DNA of 64,000 nt from an uncultured Spirochaetales bacterium. Lineage in GTDB: Bacteria > Spirochaetota > Spirochaetia > Sphaerochaetales > Sphaerochaetaceae. Location: positions 62,001 to 126,000 of the forward strand of contig CASDRU010000006.1 in the NCBI GenBank assembly GCA_949283305.1, read 5' to 3'. Below are positions 38,055 to 46,373 of the stretch, one piece after another. Under the pieces are notes generated by a model that was not told where the DNA came from, made no database searches, and saw only the letters and a program-made list of their open reading frames with translations. A program made the translations under genes and the position numbers. Each line of letters starts with the position of its first letter. Position 1 is the first letter of the stretch.

Positions 38055-38538
38055 GATTCAACCTCTTATTGTAGTCATAGTTAATATAGCACAGACAGTC
38101 TGCAAGCGCATCAGCAGCATGATCGGGCTTTGGGATTTCCTTTAAATGAAGATGAAGCTTTACAAGTTCCTGGATCTGTCTTTTATCTGCAGTCCCTGTT
38201 CCCGTCACTGCCATCTTTATCTGAAGCGGAGAATAAAAATATGAGGGAATGCCGATGTCCTTGAGAACATATGAGAATGCTCCGATCACTTTTGCAACTG
38301 GAACCGCGCTTGTTATGTTCCTGGCAAAATAGATATCTTCAATGGAACACACATCGACTGAGAATTTTTCCACAAGCGTCCTGAGGTCTTTTCCCAACTC
38401 GAATATCCTTTCGCTGAGTTCTGTGTGTGCTTTTGTCCTGAGCACTCCAAAAGAAACAGGCCGGGTGACATGGCCATCAAATTCCACTATTCCCCAGCCT
38501 GTAGTAGCAAGTCCCGGATCAAGCCCAAGGATAATCAA
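38047..38538 (-). CDS. ruvC: Holliday junction endonuclease RuvC
   Basis: Cuts Holliday junctions symmetrically. The 163 residues have an RNase H fold with catalytic Asp7 (ILGLDPG), Glu67 (SIEDIYF), and His140 and Asp143 (PDHAADALA); the His variant at the third position is known from Thermus RuvC. The start is TTG at 38538, supported by GAGGAG 6-7 bases upstream and by the family N-terminus. The stop of yebC lies 3 bases upstream. Confidence 0.95.
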   Translation of the reverse strand: MIILGLDPGLATTGWGIVEFDGHVTRPVSFGVLRTKAHTELSERIFELGKDLRTLVEKFSVDVCSIEDIYFARNITSAVPVAKVIGAFSYVLKDIGIPSYFYSPLQIKMAVTGTGTADKRQIQELVKLHLHLKEIPKPDHAADALADCLCYINYDYNKRLNLD

Positions 38539-38541
38539 ATC

Positions 38542-39282
38542 TTACTCCTCTTCAAAATCATCCGGAAGCTCAAGGTTTGTAGAAACCTTCTGGACATCAT
38601 CAAGGTCTTCAAGGCGCTCGACAATCTTGAGAACCTTGTTTGCCTTCTCATTGTCAAGTGTGACCATCTGATCTGCAACCTTATCGATATCCGCACTATC
38701 CTGCTCAAAACCTGCTTTCTGCATGGCCTCAAGGACTGTTGCAAAATCTGATGGAGTTGTAGTCACTTCAATAACCCCATCCTCGTTGACAACATCCTCT
38801 GCTCCGTTTTCAAGAGCAGCCTCAAGAATCTCTTCTTCTGAGTACTTTGATGCATCATATGTGATCACGCCCTTTGTCTGGAACATGTAGCTGACACATC
38901 CTGTTGCTCCCAGCGATCCGCCAAGCTTTGTCAGTGTGCTTCTGACATCAGCTGCAGTCCTGTTCTTGTTGTCAGTAAGAGTGTCGATGATAATTGCAAC
39001 TCCGCCTGGAGCATATCCTTCATAAGTGAGTTCATAGAAGCTTGTAGCACCAAGCTCGCCGCTTCCCTTCTTTATTGCCCTGTCGATATTGTCTTTAGGC
39101 ATGTTCTCAGCTCTGGCCTTCAAAATGGCAGTTCTGAGTCTTGCATTTGAATCCGGATCTCCGCCGCCCATCTTTGCTGCGACGCTGATCTCCTTGATGA
39201 GTTTTGTGAATTTCTGACCGCGCTTTGCATCAAGTGCGCCTTTCTTATGTTTGATAGTTGCCCATTTGCTGTGGCCTGACAT
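38542..39282 (-). CDS. yebC: YebC/TACO1-family protein
   Basis: A 246-residue YebC protein, starting MSGHSKWATIKHKKGALDAKRGQKFTK as nearly all members do, with the acidic middle region (GGVAIIIDTLTDNKNRTAADVR) and C-terminal domain. Family members act as DNA-binding regulators or, as shown for some YebC and for mitochondrial TACO1, relieve ribosome stalling on proline-rich stretches; which applies here cannot be told. It heads the ruvC-ruvA-ruvB-queA group, with a promoter just upstream. AGAGGT lies rather far (12 bases) from the ATG. Confidence 0.95.
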   Translation of the reverse strand: MSGHSKWATIKHKKGALDAKRGQKFTKLIKEISVAAKMGGGDPDSNARLRTAILKARAENMPKDNIDRAIKKGSGELGATSFYELTYEGYAPGGVAIIIDTLTDNKNRTAADVRSTLTKLGGSLGATGCVSYMFQTKGVITYDASKYSEEEILEAALENGAEDVVNEDGVIEVTTTPSDFATVLEAMQKAGFEQDSADIDKVADQMVTLDNEKANKVLKIVERLEDLDDVQKVSTNLELPDDFEEE

Positions 39283-39323
39283 AAAAATAATACCTCTGAG
39301 ATAAACTAAGTTTGTACCCTGTT

Positions 39324-39353
39324 AATCTATCATAAAGGAAAAAATTCAGTCAA
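39324..39353 (-). promoter_or_regulatory. Promoter of yebC-ruvCAB-queA
   Basis: TTGACT (39353-39348) and TAGATT (39329-39324) separated by 18 bases, in the 78-base gap after hemW. The predicted start is near 39317, giving a leader of about 35 bases. Confidence 0.5.
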
Positions 39354-39360
39354 CAGTATT

Positions 39361-40479
39361 CTACAAAACAGCCATGGCAAGGGATGAGATTAAAGCATCG
39401 GAAAAAAGGAAGCCTTTCTCATTCAAGCAAAATGACTTTCTGCTGTCGATATACATCTGATCATCAATTCTTGTTAATGCATCTTTGAACACTTCATCAA
39501 AAGAAAGATCAAAGCGAGTCTTAAATTCATCCTTATCCAGTCCCCATCTGGTTCTGAGTGAAGCAAGAAGATATTCACAGACAGACTGGGAGGTAGAAAG
39601 ACTTTCCTTTTCGTAAACACTTTCCTTTATATATTCATAAAGACTCTGGTTGTTTCTCACTGATGTGATCTCTTTATATCCAAAAGAGCTCTCGCTTGAA
39701 GGCCCGAGTCCTGCATATTGTCCGAGATTCCAGTAATTGAGGTTGTGAAGGCTGTATTTTCCTCCAATTGCGAAATTAGAGATCTCATAGTGCTCATAGC
39801 CAAGATCTGAAAGCCTGCTCCATCCATTTTTCATGCACATTTCCTCATATTCCTCATCCCTTTTTCCTATCAATTCATACATCCTTGTTCCCTCTTCATA
39901 CTGCAGGGAATAAAAGGAAATATGAGGAGGAGAGAAAAGAGAAAGCGTATCTATGTCTCTGACAGTTACTGAAGGATCAAGTGATGGAACTGAAGTGATG
40001 ATGTCTGCGTTGAAGTTGATTCCTTCTTCTTTCAGAACTTCAAGTGCCCTGATATTCTCATCCCGGCTTGAAGCTCTTTCAAGCACAGCAAGGGCTCTTT
40101 CATCAAAGCTCTGGATACCTGTGCTTATTCTTGTCACATAAGCAAGATTTTTAATCAATTGTCTGCTTATGTCCTCTGGATTAATCTCGATTGTAATCTC
40201 TTTTGGATGACCATTTTTACAAGCCTTTTCAAGAATCCTGTTTATATTTTCAATGCCGGTAAGAACAGGATTGCCGCCCCCAAGATATATTGTACTGTAT
40301 CCCCTGTTCCAGATTTCATTGAGATTGTCTAGATCATACAGGATCTTATTTACATATTTTTCCACTGTCCCATCATCATAGGAGGAGCTGGGAAGAGAAT
40401 AAAATGCACAGTATCCGCATTTTCTTCTGCAGAAAGGAAAGTGAATATAAAGTGAAAGAGGTCGGGTGAAATCTATCAT
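39361..40479 (-). CDS. hemW: HemW-like radical SAM protein
   Basis: Radical SAM enzyme of the HemN/HemW group. The 372 residues have SLYIHFPFCRRKCGYCAF with the Cys-x3-Cys-x2-Cys [4Fe-4S] motif (without the fourth Cys of true HemN), IYLGGGNP in place of the usual YxGGGTPS SAM-contact motif, GIQSFDERAL and a HemN-C region. HemW is regarded as a haem chaperone rather than coproporphyrinogen oxidase. No haem genes are seen in the window. The ATG overlaps the lepB stop (ATGA). Confidence 0.88.
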   Translation of the reverse strand: MIDFTRPLSLYIHFPFCRRKCGYCAFYSLPSSSYDDGTVEKYVNKILYDLDNLNEIWNRGYSTIYLGGGNPVLTGIENINRILEKACKNGHPKEITIEINPEDISRQLIKNLAYVTRISTGIQSFDERALAVLERASSRDENIRALEVLKEEGINFNADIITSVPSLDPSVTVRDIDTLSLFSPPHISFYSLQYEEGTRMYELIGKRDEEYEEMCMKNGWSRLSDLGYEHYEISNFAIGGKYSLHNLNYWNLGQYAGLGPSSESSFGYKEITSVRNNQSLYEYIKESVYEKESLSTSQSVCEYLLASLRTRWGLDKDEFKTRFDLSFDEVFKDALTRIDDQMYIDSRKSFCLNEKGFLFSDALISSLAMAVL

Positions 40480-41468
40480 CTGATTCTGCTTATTGATGAA
40501 AGAGGCCAGAAACGGAATACCACCTTTCCGTTTATTGAGCTTTCACTGACTGGTCCAAAGTACCTTCCGTCCCTTGAGTTGTCTCTGTTGTCGCCTAGCG
40601 GCAGCACATGATCATCGGGGACAAAGATTCCCCTTTCATAGGAGGCATATGCGCTCCTTTTTCCGCTGTCATGAGGGGAAAGAAGATAGGCCATTCTTGC
40701 CTTGCTGCTTTCCCCCTGATACTGGTCAAACACATAGCCTATGCTCTCAAGTTCTGAATACCTTGTAATAAGGTATTGAGGCGCATAGCTCAAGAGGCCA
40801 AGCTCATCATATGCAAGAAGAGATGAATATGCATCAAGTGCTGGATAGAGATTCTTGTCCACACTCCTTCTAATTCCGTCCTCAAGATCATTGTTGCTTC
40901 TGAACTCCTCTTCTGAAATAAAGGAGGAAAAGCCCGCTGGCTTGATATACACATCGCCGTCGATGAACTTTATCTCGTCATATGGAAAGCCTACAGCACG
41001 CTTTACATAAAGACGCTCAGCAACAGTCCCATCAGGATTCTTGTCTATGTTCACAAGCGAAAGAGTTCCCATGAAGATTATCTGGCTTAAGAGATCGAAG
41101 GCCGGTCCTTTTGAGTCATATTCAGGATTATAGAATGTGATGATATCATCACGCTCGACTCTCCTGTTTTCTGTAAGTACCTTCTTGCCTGCAGGATAAA
41201 GCTCATAGCCATATGCATTCTTGATAACAGCAACACGGTCTCCGACATTGAGTGTGCTGACCATGCTCGGAGAAGGGATCAAGAAGAACTGGAAGAGATA
41301 CTGGTTGATAATTATCACCCAGAATACAGCAAAGACAAGAGCATCAAGCCATGAATAGATTTCCCAGAAAATACCCTTTCTCTTTTCCTTGTAATAAAGC
41401 TTTTTCTGCTTTCTTCTTGTCAGATAGCCTTCTGCTTTCCTCTCTATTGCTGTAAGAAATCTGTCCAT
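40476..41468 (-). CDS. lepB: Signal peptidase I
   Basis: Removes signal peptides from exported proteins at the outer face of the inner membrane. The 330 residues have a basic N-terminus, one membrane helix (about 40-63), the catalytic Ser68 in IPSPSMVSTL, Lys156 in RLYVKRAVGFP and the C-terminal GDNRDNSRDGRYFGPV. An insert of about 90 residues between the Lys and GDN motifs makes it longer than minimal SPases. No Shine-Dalgarno sequence is seen before ATG 41468, which is 2 bases from the divergent gene. Confidence 0.94.
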   Translation of the reverse strand: MDRFLTAIERKAEGYLTRRKQKKLYYKEKRKGIFWEIYSWLDALVFAVFWVIIINQYLFQFFLIPSPSMVSTLNVGDRVAVIKNAYGYELYPAGKKVLTENRRVERDDIITFYNPEYDSKGPAFDLLSQIIFMGTLSLVNIDKNPDGTVAERLYVKRAVGFPYDEIKFIDGDVYIKPAGFSSFISEEEFRSNNDLEDGIRRSVDKNLYPALDAYSSLLAYDELGLLSYAPQYLITRYSELESIGYVFDQYQGESSKARMAYLLSPHDSGKRSAYASYERGIFVPDDHVLPLGDNRDNSRDGRYFGPVSESSINGKVVFRFWPLSSISRIR

Positions 41469-41470
41469 AA

Positions 41471-42880
41471 ATGAAAAAGTACACTACTAAAGGAAAGTTG
41501 ACAAGAAAAAAAATGATTATTACCCTTTCATTTATGAATAAAAAGAAACTTCCGGAAGTTGAGCCTGTAAAACTCAAGCCCCATTTCGGGATGAGACCGG
41601 GCCTATATATACTGCTTTCGACAATTGTGATATTCCTTTTTCTCTTTTTCCTTCTTTTCATGCTTCCAGGCATAATCAAAGGAGGAGAGTATCTGCGTTT
41701 CTCATCTGCTTTGAGCAATACCGGCGTGGTGCTTGACGGAAAATACCTTGGCTCAAGCGAAGGAAGCCTTTATTTTGTCCCCTCCGGAGAGCATGAGCTT
41801 TCTTACTATAAGGAAGGAGTGCATCTGTATTCCCAGAGCATTGATGTCTCCCATCCTGTGTTCTTCACTCTATTTCATAAACGTGTTAAGGAAATTGAAA
41901 TTGCTGCACAAAACACAAATGAGCTAAAAAAGACTGTTATTGACACCTTCTGTTCTGATATTTCAGAAGAGGCAAAGATAACAGGCTATTCAGATGTATT
42001 CAGAATGCGCCCTCTTATCAGCGATTTTGCATATGATGCCATTTCTCTTTCTCTTACAGAGGAGGAGATAAACAGCGCGCTCTATTTTGCATATTCTCAG
42101 ATAGCATCAGAAGAGCTTATGAACGATCTTTATCTTGCTGTTTCATATCTTGAAGAAAACGGTATTAGCATTTCATTCTCAATTGATCCTGAAATTTATG
42201 AAAAAGATGTGAAAATATCCATCTCTTCAATCAAGCCATATCTTGATGACGGTGATTTTCTCTATTTTGAAGAAGGAGAAATCATCATTGGAGAAAACAC
42301 TGTATCATATCCTTCTTTCAGAATCAGCAAGAAGCCTGTTACTGTAAAGGAATATTCTCTGTTTGTCGAAGAGAATCCTGAGTGGAGCATTTCAAACAGA
42401 ACAGCTCTTATCGAAAAAGGTCTTGTTGATGAATATTATCTTGAGGGAATCACTGTAAACAGCAGGATAAACAACACAAGCGGCATAAGGAACATAAGCT
42501 ACTATGCCGCAAATGCCTATATTGATTATATCAACGAAAAAAACGGCTCAGATTATTCTCTTCCAAGCGAGATAATTTATATGGTTGCCGCATCAAACAG
42601 CGATGAATATGCTCTTTCCCTCAATTACAGAAATGAGAGAGACAAGCTCTCATCAGCACTTGGTGGACTCTGGGAGATGACGGATACTGCGTATTTGAAG
42701 AACATGAGAAGCCTAGATTATTCACTTATATCCAGCTTCGACAATCCTAATCTTGATATAATCATCAAGGGCGGCAGCTGGATAAACGATCCATCTGAGA
42801 TTACTATAGACACTGTTGGCACAAGCGGGAAAGACATGTGCAGCGAATACATGGGATTCAGAGTCTGCGAGATTTTATGA
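41471..42880 (+). CDS. Membrane protein with PEGA and FGE-sulfatase domains
   Basis: A 469-residue protein with a basic cytoplasmic tail, one membrane helix (about 46-70), a PEGA-like beta domain (about 83-135: VVLDGKYLGSSEGSLYFVPSGEH) and a C-terminal SUMF1/FGE-sulfatase domain (about 280-469), recognised by KKPVTVKEYSLFV, LPSEIIYMVAA, GGLWEMT, GGSWIND and a final MGFRVCEIL. FGE-type domains include formylglycine-generating enzymes and many non-catalytic binding folds; activity cannot be judged. The start is uncertain: ATG 41471, 41513 or 41534, none with a good Shine-Dalgarno sequence. Its stop overlaps the smpB start (ATGA). Confidence 0.75.
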   Translation: MKKYTTKGKLTRKKMIITLSFMNKKKLPEVEPVKLKPHFGMRPGLYILLSTIVIFLFLFFLLFMLPGIIKGGEYLRFSSALSNTGVVLDGKYLGSSEGSLYFVPSGEHELSYYKEGVHLYSQSIDVSHPVFFTLFHKRVKEIEIAAQNTNELKKTVIDTFCSDISEEAKITGYSDVFRMRPLISDFAYDAISLSLTEEEINSALYFAYSQIASEELMNDLYLAVSYLEENGISISFSIDPEIYEKDVKISISSIKPYLDDGDFLYFEEGEIIIGENTVSYPSFRISKKPVTVKEYSLFVEENPEWSISNRTALIEKGLVDEYYLEGITVNSRINNTSGIRNISYYAANAYIDYINEKNGSDYSLPSEIIYMVAASNSDEYALSLNYRNERDKLSSALGGLWEMTDTAYLKNMRSLDYSLISSFDNPNLDIIIKGGSWINDPSEITIDTVGTSGKDMCSEYMGFRVCEIL

Positions 42881-43338
42881 GCAAGGATATAAAACTAATA
42901 CAGAAGAACAAGAAAGCATATTTCAATTACGAGATTCTTGAGGAGCTTGAATGCGGTATTTCACTGGTCGGAACCGAGGTGAAATCAGTCCGTGAAGGCC
43001 GCGTCTCCTTTTCTGACAGCTATATAGTCCCAAAGGACGGCAAGCTTATCTTAACCGGCTTCATTATCCAGCCGTACAGCCATGGCAACATATTCAATCA
43101 TGAAAGTGACAGGAAGAGAATGCTTCTTGCACATAAGGATGAGATAAAGAAGTTTACAAGGAAAGTCAACGAAAAAGGCCTTACAATAGTTCCTCTTTCA
43201 ATTTACATGAAAGGAAATCTTGTAAAGATGAACATTGCCCTTGCACGCGGAAAGAATGTCAGGGACAAAAAGGAAGCTATAAAGGAAAAAGACCTTAAAA
43301 TCGATGCAAGAAGGCAGCTGAGGGAAATGAACTACTAG
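42877..43338 (+). CDS. smpB: SsrA-binding protein
   Basis: SmpB carries tmRNA into stalled ribosomes for trans-translation. The 153 residues contain KKAYFNYEILEELECGISLVGTEVKSVREGR, the OB-fold start of the family, NIFNHESDRKRMLLAHKDEI, and a basic C-terminal tail (ALARGKNVRDKKEAIKEKD) that mimics mRNA in the entry channel. ATG 42877 is placed by the ATGA overlap with the previous gene and by the family N-terminus. The tmRNA gene lies about 575 bases downstream on the other strand. Confidence 0.96.
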   Translation: MSKDIKLIQKNKKAYFNYEILEELECGISLVGTEVKSVREGRVSFSDSYIVPKDGKLILTGFIIQPYSHGNIFNHESDRKRMLLAHKDEIKKFTRKVNEKGLTIVPLSIYMKGNLVKMNIALARGKNVRDKKEAIKEKDLKIDARRQLREMNY

Positions 43339-43895
43339 GCATTTATAAATGCTTTCTGTCCGTTAAGAATAATCTTTTCAAGAACTAATGCAACTTCTTC
43401 TTTCTTGATGGCGAAATTGCTCTTCACCCACTCTTCAATAACGCTTATTGCACCGCCGGATATATATGTGTATACAATCTGGACATATTCAGAATTGAGC
43501 GGAAGTTGCTCCTGCCATACTGACTTTGTATAAGGAAGAAGGGCTGAGAGAACATTTTTGAGAAAGCTCTTTGAGGTATCAGAGAAAATGAGTATGCACA
43601 TTGACCTGTTCTTCTCAATGAGCGAGAGAATGTTCAGCAGAAGATCCTCAAGCCCTGTGATGATTCCCTTCTCCAGGGATTCTGTAAGGCTCTCGCTGAT
43701 GCTTTGCGTGAACTCAGAAAGAACTTCTTTGAATATCTCGTCAACAGAGGAATAATGGCTGTAGAATGTATTTCTGTTCACTCCGGCCTCACGGCAAAGT
43801 GTTGAAATAGTGACATCTTCCATGTTCATCCTGCAAAGCAGATCTAAAAGTGTCTTTTTGAGCTTGCTCTTTGTGAGCCTAATTCTCTTGTCCAT
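43335..43895 (-). CDS. TetR-family regulator
   Basis: A 186-residue protein with an N-terminal TetR helix-turn-helix (about residues 8-52: VTISTLCREAGVNRNTFYSHYSSVDEIFKE) and a helical ligand/dimerisation domain with several hydrophobic helices. ATG 43895 is chosen because AGAGGA lies 6 bases upstream; an ATG two codons earlier would sit on top of that sequence. Ligand and targets are unknown. It lies downstream of ssrA on the same strand and converges with smpB (4-base overlap). Confidence 0.88.
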   Translation of the reverse strand: MDKRIRLTKSKLKKTLLDLLCRMNMEDVTISTLCREAGVNRNTFYSHYSSVDEIFKEVLSEFTQSISESLTESLEKGIITGLEDLLLNILSLIEKNRSMCILIFSDTSKSFLKNVLSALLPYTKSVWQEQLPLNSEYVQIVYTYISGGAISVIEEWVKSNFAIKKEEVALVLEKIILNGQKAFINA

Positions 43896-43912
43896 ATTCA
43901 TCCTCTGTCTTA

Positions 43913-44275
43913 TGGAGGTGGGGAGAATCGAACTCCCGTCCTAACAGTCTATCCATGAACGTCTACAGGCTTAGTTGCTGTTTCTGATTCTTCTCTCCTC
44001 TATTGGTAAAGCAACAAACGGCAAGAAAAGATAGGACCTGTTTTTCTTCGACTCATACGGCCCATATGAGCAAAAAAGCTTCCATTTTCTGTTAGGGAAT
44101 GCGGAGCGGAAGCATATCCGCCTTCCCCATGCTGCGATTAATTAAGCAGCAAAAGCAAGAGTTTCGACGTTGTCGTCTTCTTTCTTTGCATTTAATTTTT
44201 TGTGCCGGTTTTACAAGTCAGCTCTTGGTCTGCAGTCCATGACCTAGCAAAGCTAGTCGAAACCAAAACACCCCC
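43913..44275 (-). ncRNA. ssrA: Transfer-messenger RNA
   Basis: tmRNA rescues stalled ribosomes. The 5' end GGGGGTG (44275-44269) pairs with CACCTCC at the 3' end (43920-43914), and GGTTTCGAC follows as in all tmRNAs; the T arm GGGAG-TTCGATT-CTCCC is complete. The CCA end is not encoded (the gene continues TA after the discriminator A), so it must be added. The resume codon GCA is at 44189-44187 and the tag reads AKKEDDNVETLAFAA, ending at TAA 44144-44142. The AA-end of the tag is the usual protease signal. The length of 363 bases is typical. Confidence 0.97.
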
Positions 44276-44289
44276 GTTCTGGCAAAAAT

Positions 44290-44319
44290 AATATAATAGT
44301 AAACAGACAGAATGGTCAA
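44290..44319 (-). promoter_or_regulatory. Promoter of ssrA
   Basis: TTGACC (44319-44314) with TATATT (44295-44290) at 18 bases, or TTATAT at 17. It lies just upstream of the tmRNA 5' end; the primary start near 44283 would leave a few bases for 5' processing. Confidence 0.55.
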
Positions 44320-44329
44320 TATCTGACTG

Positions 44330-45115
44330 TTAATGTTTTCTCAGATATTCATAAAGCAGGACAAAGAAGGACTCAAGATCTCTGAAACGCAGACATGCAT
44401 AGCAGTCAAGATAAGTGTCATCTCGGTTAACAATCACAATCTTTTTTCCCTTCCTTGCAGAAATATAAGGAAGACTTGCTGCAGGATTGACAATTAAGGA
44501 TGAGCCGAGAACAAGCGCAAGGTCTGCATTCTCAAATGCGCTTTCTGCCCTTAAAAGCGTGCTCATATCAAGGGCCTCCCCGTAAAAGACTATGTCAGGT
44601 TTTATCAGAGAGCCGCATCTTGAACACTTAGGCACCTCTCCTTTCCTGACAGTTTCTGCAATGTCTTCATACTTAAAGAATGCATTGCATGAAGTGCAGA
44701 AAGCACGAGAAAGAGAGCCATGAAGATTATAGACATTCCTGCTTCCTGCCCTCTCATGGAGCGCATCGATGTTCTGCGTGAAGATTCCCTCACTCAGCTT
44801 TCCCATATCCTCCATCTTTTTTAGGCATTTGTGGATTATGTTCGGCTCAAATTTCTCAATGTTGAACCAGTATTCGCCTGCCCATGAATAGAAGATGTCA
44901 GGATGGGAGAAAAAGAAATCTATTGATACGATCTCTTCAACTGAAAGCTGTCCGTATTTCTTGCTGTAAAGACCTCCAGATGATCTGAAATCAGGAATGC
45001 CTGAAAGTGTGGACACACCAGCACCTGAGAGTACGACAACACGCCTTGAGCTTTCAAGAATGGACAAGAAAGAATCAAAATCAGACAATCTCTTCACCTC
45101 TGAATGTGTTTCCAT
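44330..45115 (-). CDS. cobB: Sir2-family NAD-dependent deacylase
   Basis: A sirtuin that removes acyl groups from lysines using NAD. The 261 residues include VVVLSGAGVSTLSGIPDFRSS (NAD site), TQNIDALHERAG, YNLHGSL with the catalytic His, a zinc knuckle CTSC...CSRC, KPDIVFYGE, LGSSLIVNPAASLP and VIVNRDDT. ATG 45115 overlaps miaB by 35 bases. A TTG at 45088 with GAGGTGA directly upstream would overlap by only 8 bases and keeps the whole catalytic domain, so the true start may be there. Substrates are unknown. Confidence 0.92.
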   Translation of the reverse strand: METHSEVKRLSDFDSFLSILESSRRVVVLSGAGVSTLSGIPDFRSSGGLYSKKYGQLSVEEIVSIDFFFSHPDIFYSWAGEYWFNIEKFEPNIIHKCLKKMEDMGKLSEGIFTQNIDALHERAGSRNVYNLHGSLSRAFCTSCNAFFKYEDIAETVRKGEVPKCSRCGSLIKPDIVFYGEALDMSTLLRAESAFENADLALVLGSSLIVNPAASLPYISARKGKKIVIVNRDDTYLDCYACLRFRDLESFFVLLYEYLRKH

Positions 45116-46373
45116 TGAGCTCTGTCACATAAAGAGTGACAACATCTCCGCTTTTATGCTCCTTTCCAGGCAGGAATGAAATCATATCGTTATGCTCAGT
45201 CTTTGCAAGAAGCCTTTCCTTTTCATCCCTTGTGACAGAGAGCACGATAGCATCACTCTTGAAAGGAAGTCGTGCGCTTTTTATATTCTTTGCTCTTTCA
45301 AGCTGCTCTTTGATGAGTATTTCAAGCCTTCTGATCTTTTCTTTCTCATCAATCTGGCCGGGCATTGAATATGCCTTGGTCCCCTCTCTCGGATTGTAGT
45401 AATACATGAAGGCTTCCGTGCACTTCATCACATCCATCATCGACAGAGTCTCTTCAAACTCTTCTTCTGTCTCTGAAGGAAATCCTGTCATGACATCAGT
45501 TGAGAGAGTTAGTGTTGGTATCTTCTCATACATTTTCTCAACAAGAGCAATGAAAGCTTCCCTTGTAGTCTTTCTGTTCATAAGAGAGAGTATCCTAGTC
45601 GATCCGCTCTGCATCGGAAGATGTATATGCTTTGCTATCTTTTTGTTTTCAGCAATAACAGAAATTAGATGATCTGAGAAATCTTTCGGATGAGGAGACT
45701 CAAAGCGGATGAACAATATGTTCTCCAAATGCGGTATTATGAGTTCCAGAAGAGATGGGAAATCAACAGTCTTTCCATTATATGTGCTCTTGTAGGAATT
45801 TACATTCTGACCAAGAAGGGTTACTTCCTTCACACCCTTTTTCTCAAGAAAATCTATTTCTGAAAGTATTTCATCAACACTTCTGCTCACTTCCCTTCCC
45901 CTGACATAAGGAACAATGCAATATGAACAGAAATTATTGCAGCCATTCATTATAGGGATATATGAAGATATGTCTCCTTCCTTGTAATAGGAAGGAAGAA
46001 AGCTGTATTTCTCTTCTTTTTCAAGCTCATTGTCCATGACAAATGATGCAATCTCATTCTTCTCGTTGGTTCCGATCACCGCATCAACATATGGTGCATC
46101 CTTCTTAATTTCATCCTTAAGGCGCTCTGCCATACAGCCGGTTAAAATAATCCTGAAGTTTTTGTTTCTTTTCTTTACTGTTGAATAAAAGCCAAGACGG
46201 CCCCAGATTCTGTTTTCAGCAGTCTTTCTGACTGAACATGTGTTTAAAATAACCACATCAGCATCAATTGTGCTTTCTGCCTTCTCTGCTCCCCTTGCCA
46301 ATAAAAGAAGCTCAATTGCATTTGACTCTGCCACATTCATCTGGCAGCCGTATGTTTCAATTATGTATCTCAC
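45081..46373 (-). CDS. miaB: tRNA 2-methylthio-N6-isopentenyladenosine synthase
   Basis: Adds a methylthio group to i6A-37 in tRNAs that read UNN codons. The 430 residues have the N-terminal UPF0004 domain with three Cys (YGCQMN, LNTCSVR, LTGCMAE) for one [4Fe-4S] cluster, the radical SAM motif CNNFCSYCIVPYVRG for another, and a C-terminal TRAM domain. The order and spacing match MiaB rather than MtaB or RimO. The start codon is GTG at 46373 with AGGAGC upstream; it overlaps folD by 17 bases. Confidence 0.94.
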   Translation of the reverse strand: MRYIIETYGCQMNVAESNAIELLLLARGAEKAESTIDADVVILNTCSVRKTAENRIWGRLGFYSTVKKRNKNFRIILTGCMAERLKDEIKKDAPYVDAVIGTNEKNEIASFVMDNELEKEEKYSFLPSYYKEGDISSYIPIMNGCNNFCSYCIVPYVRGREVSRSVDEILSEIDFLEKKGVKEVTLLGQNVNSYKSTYNGKTVDFPSLLELIIPHLENILFIRFESPHPKDFSDHLISVIAENKKIAKHIHLPMQSGSTRILSLMNRKTTREAFIALVEKMYEKIPTLTLSTDVMTGFPSETEEEFEETLSMMDVMKCTEAFMYYYNPREGTKAYSMPGQIDEKEKIRRLEILIKEQLERAKNIKSARLPFKSDAIVLSVTRDEKERLLAKTEHNDMISFLPGKEHKSGDVVTLYVTELNGNTFRGEEIV

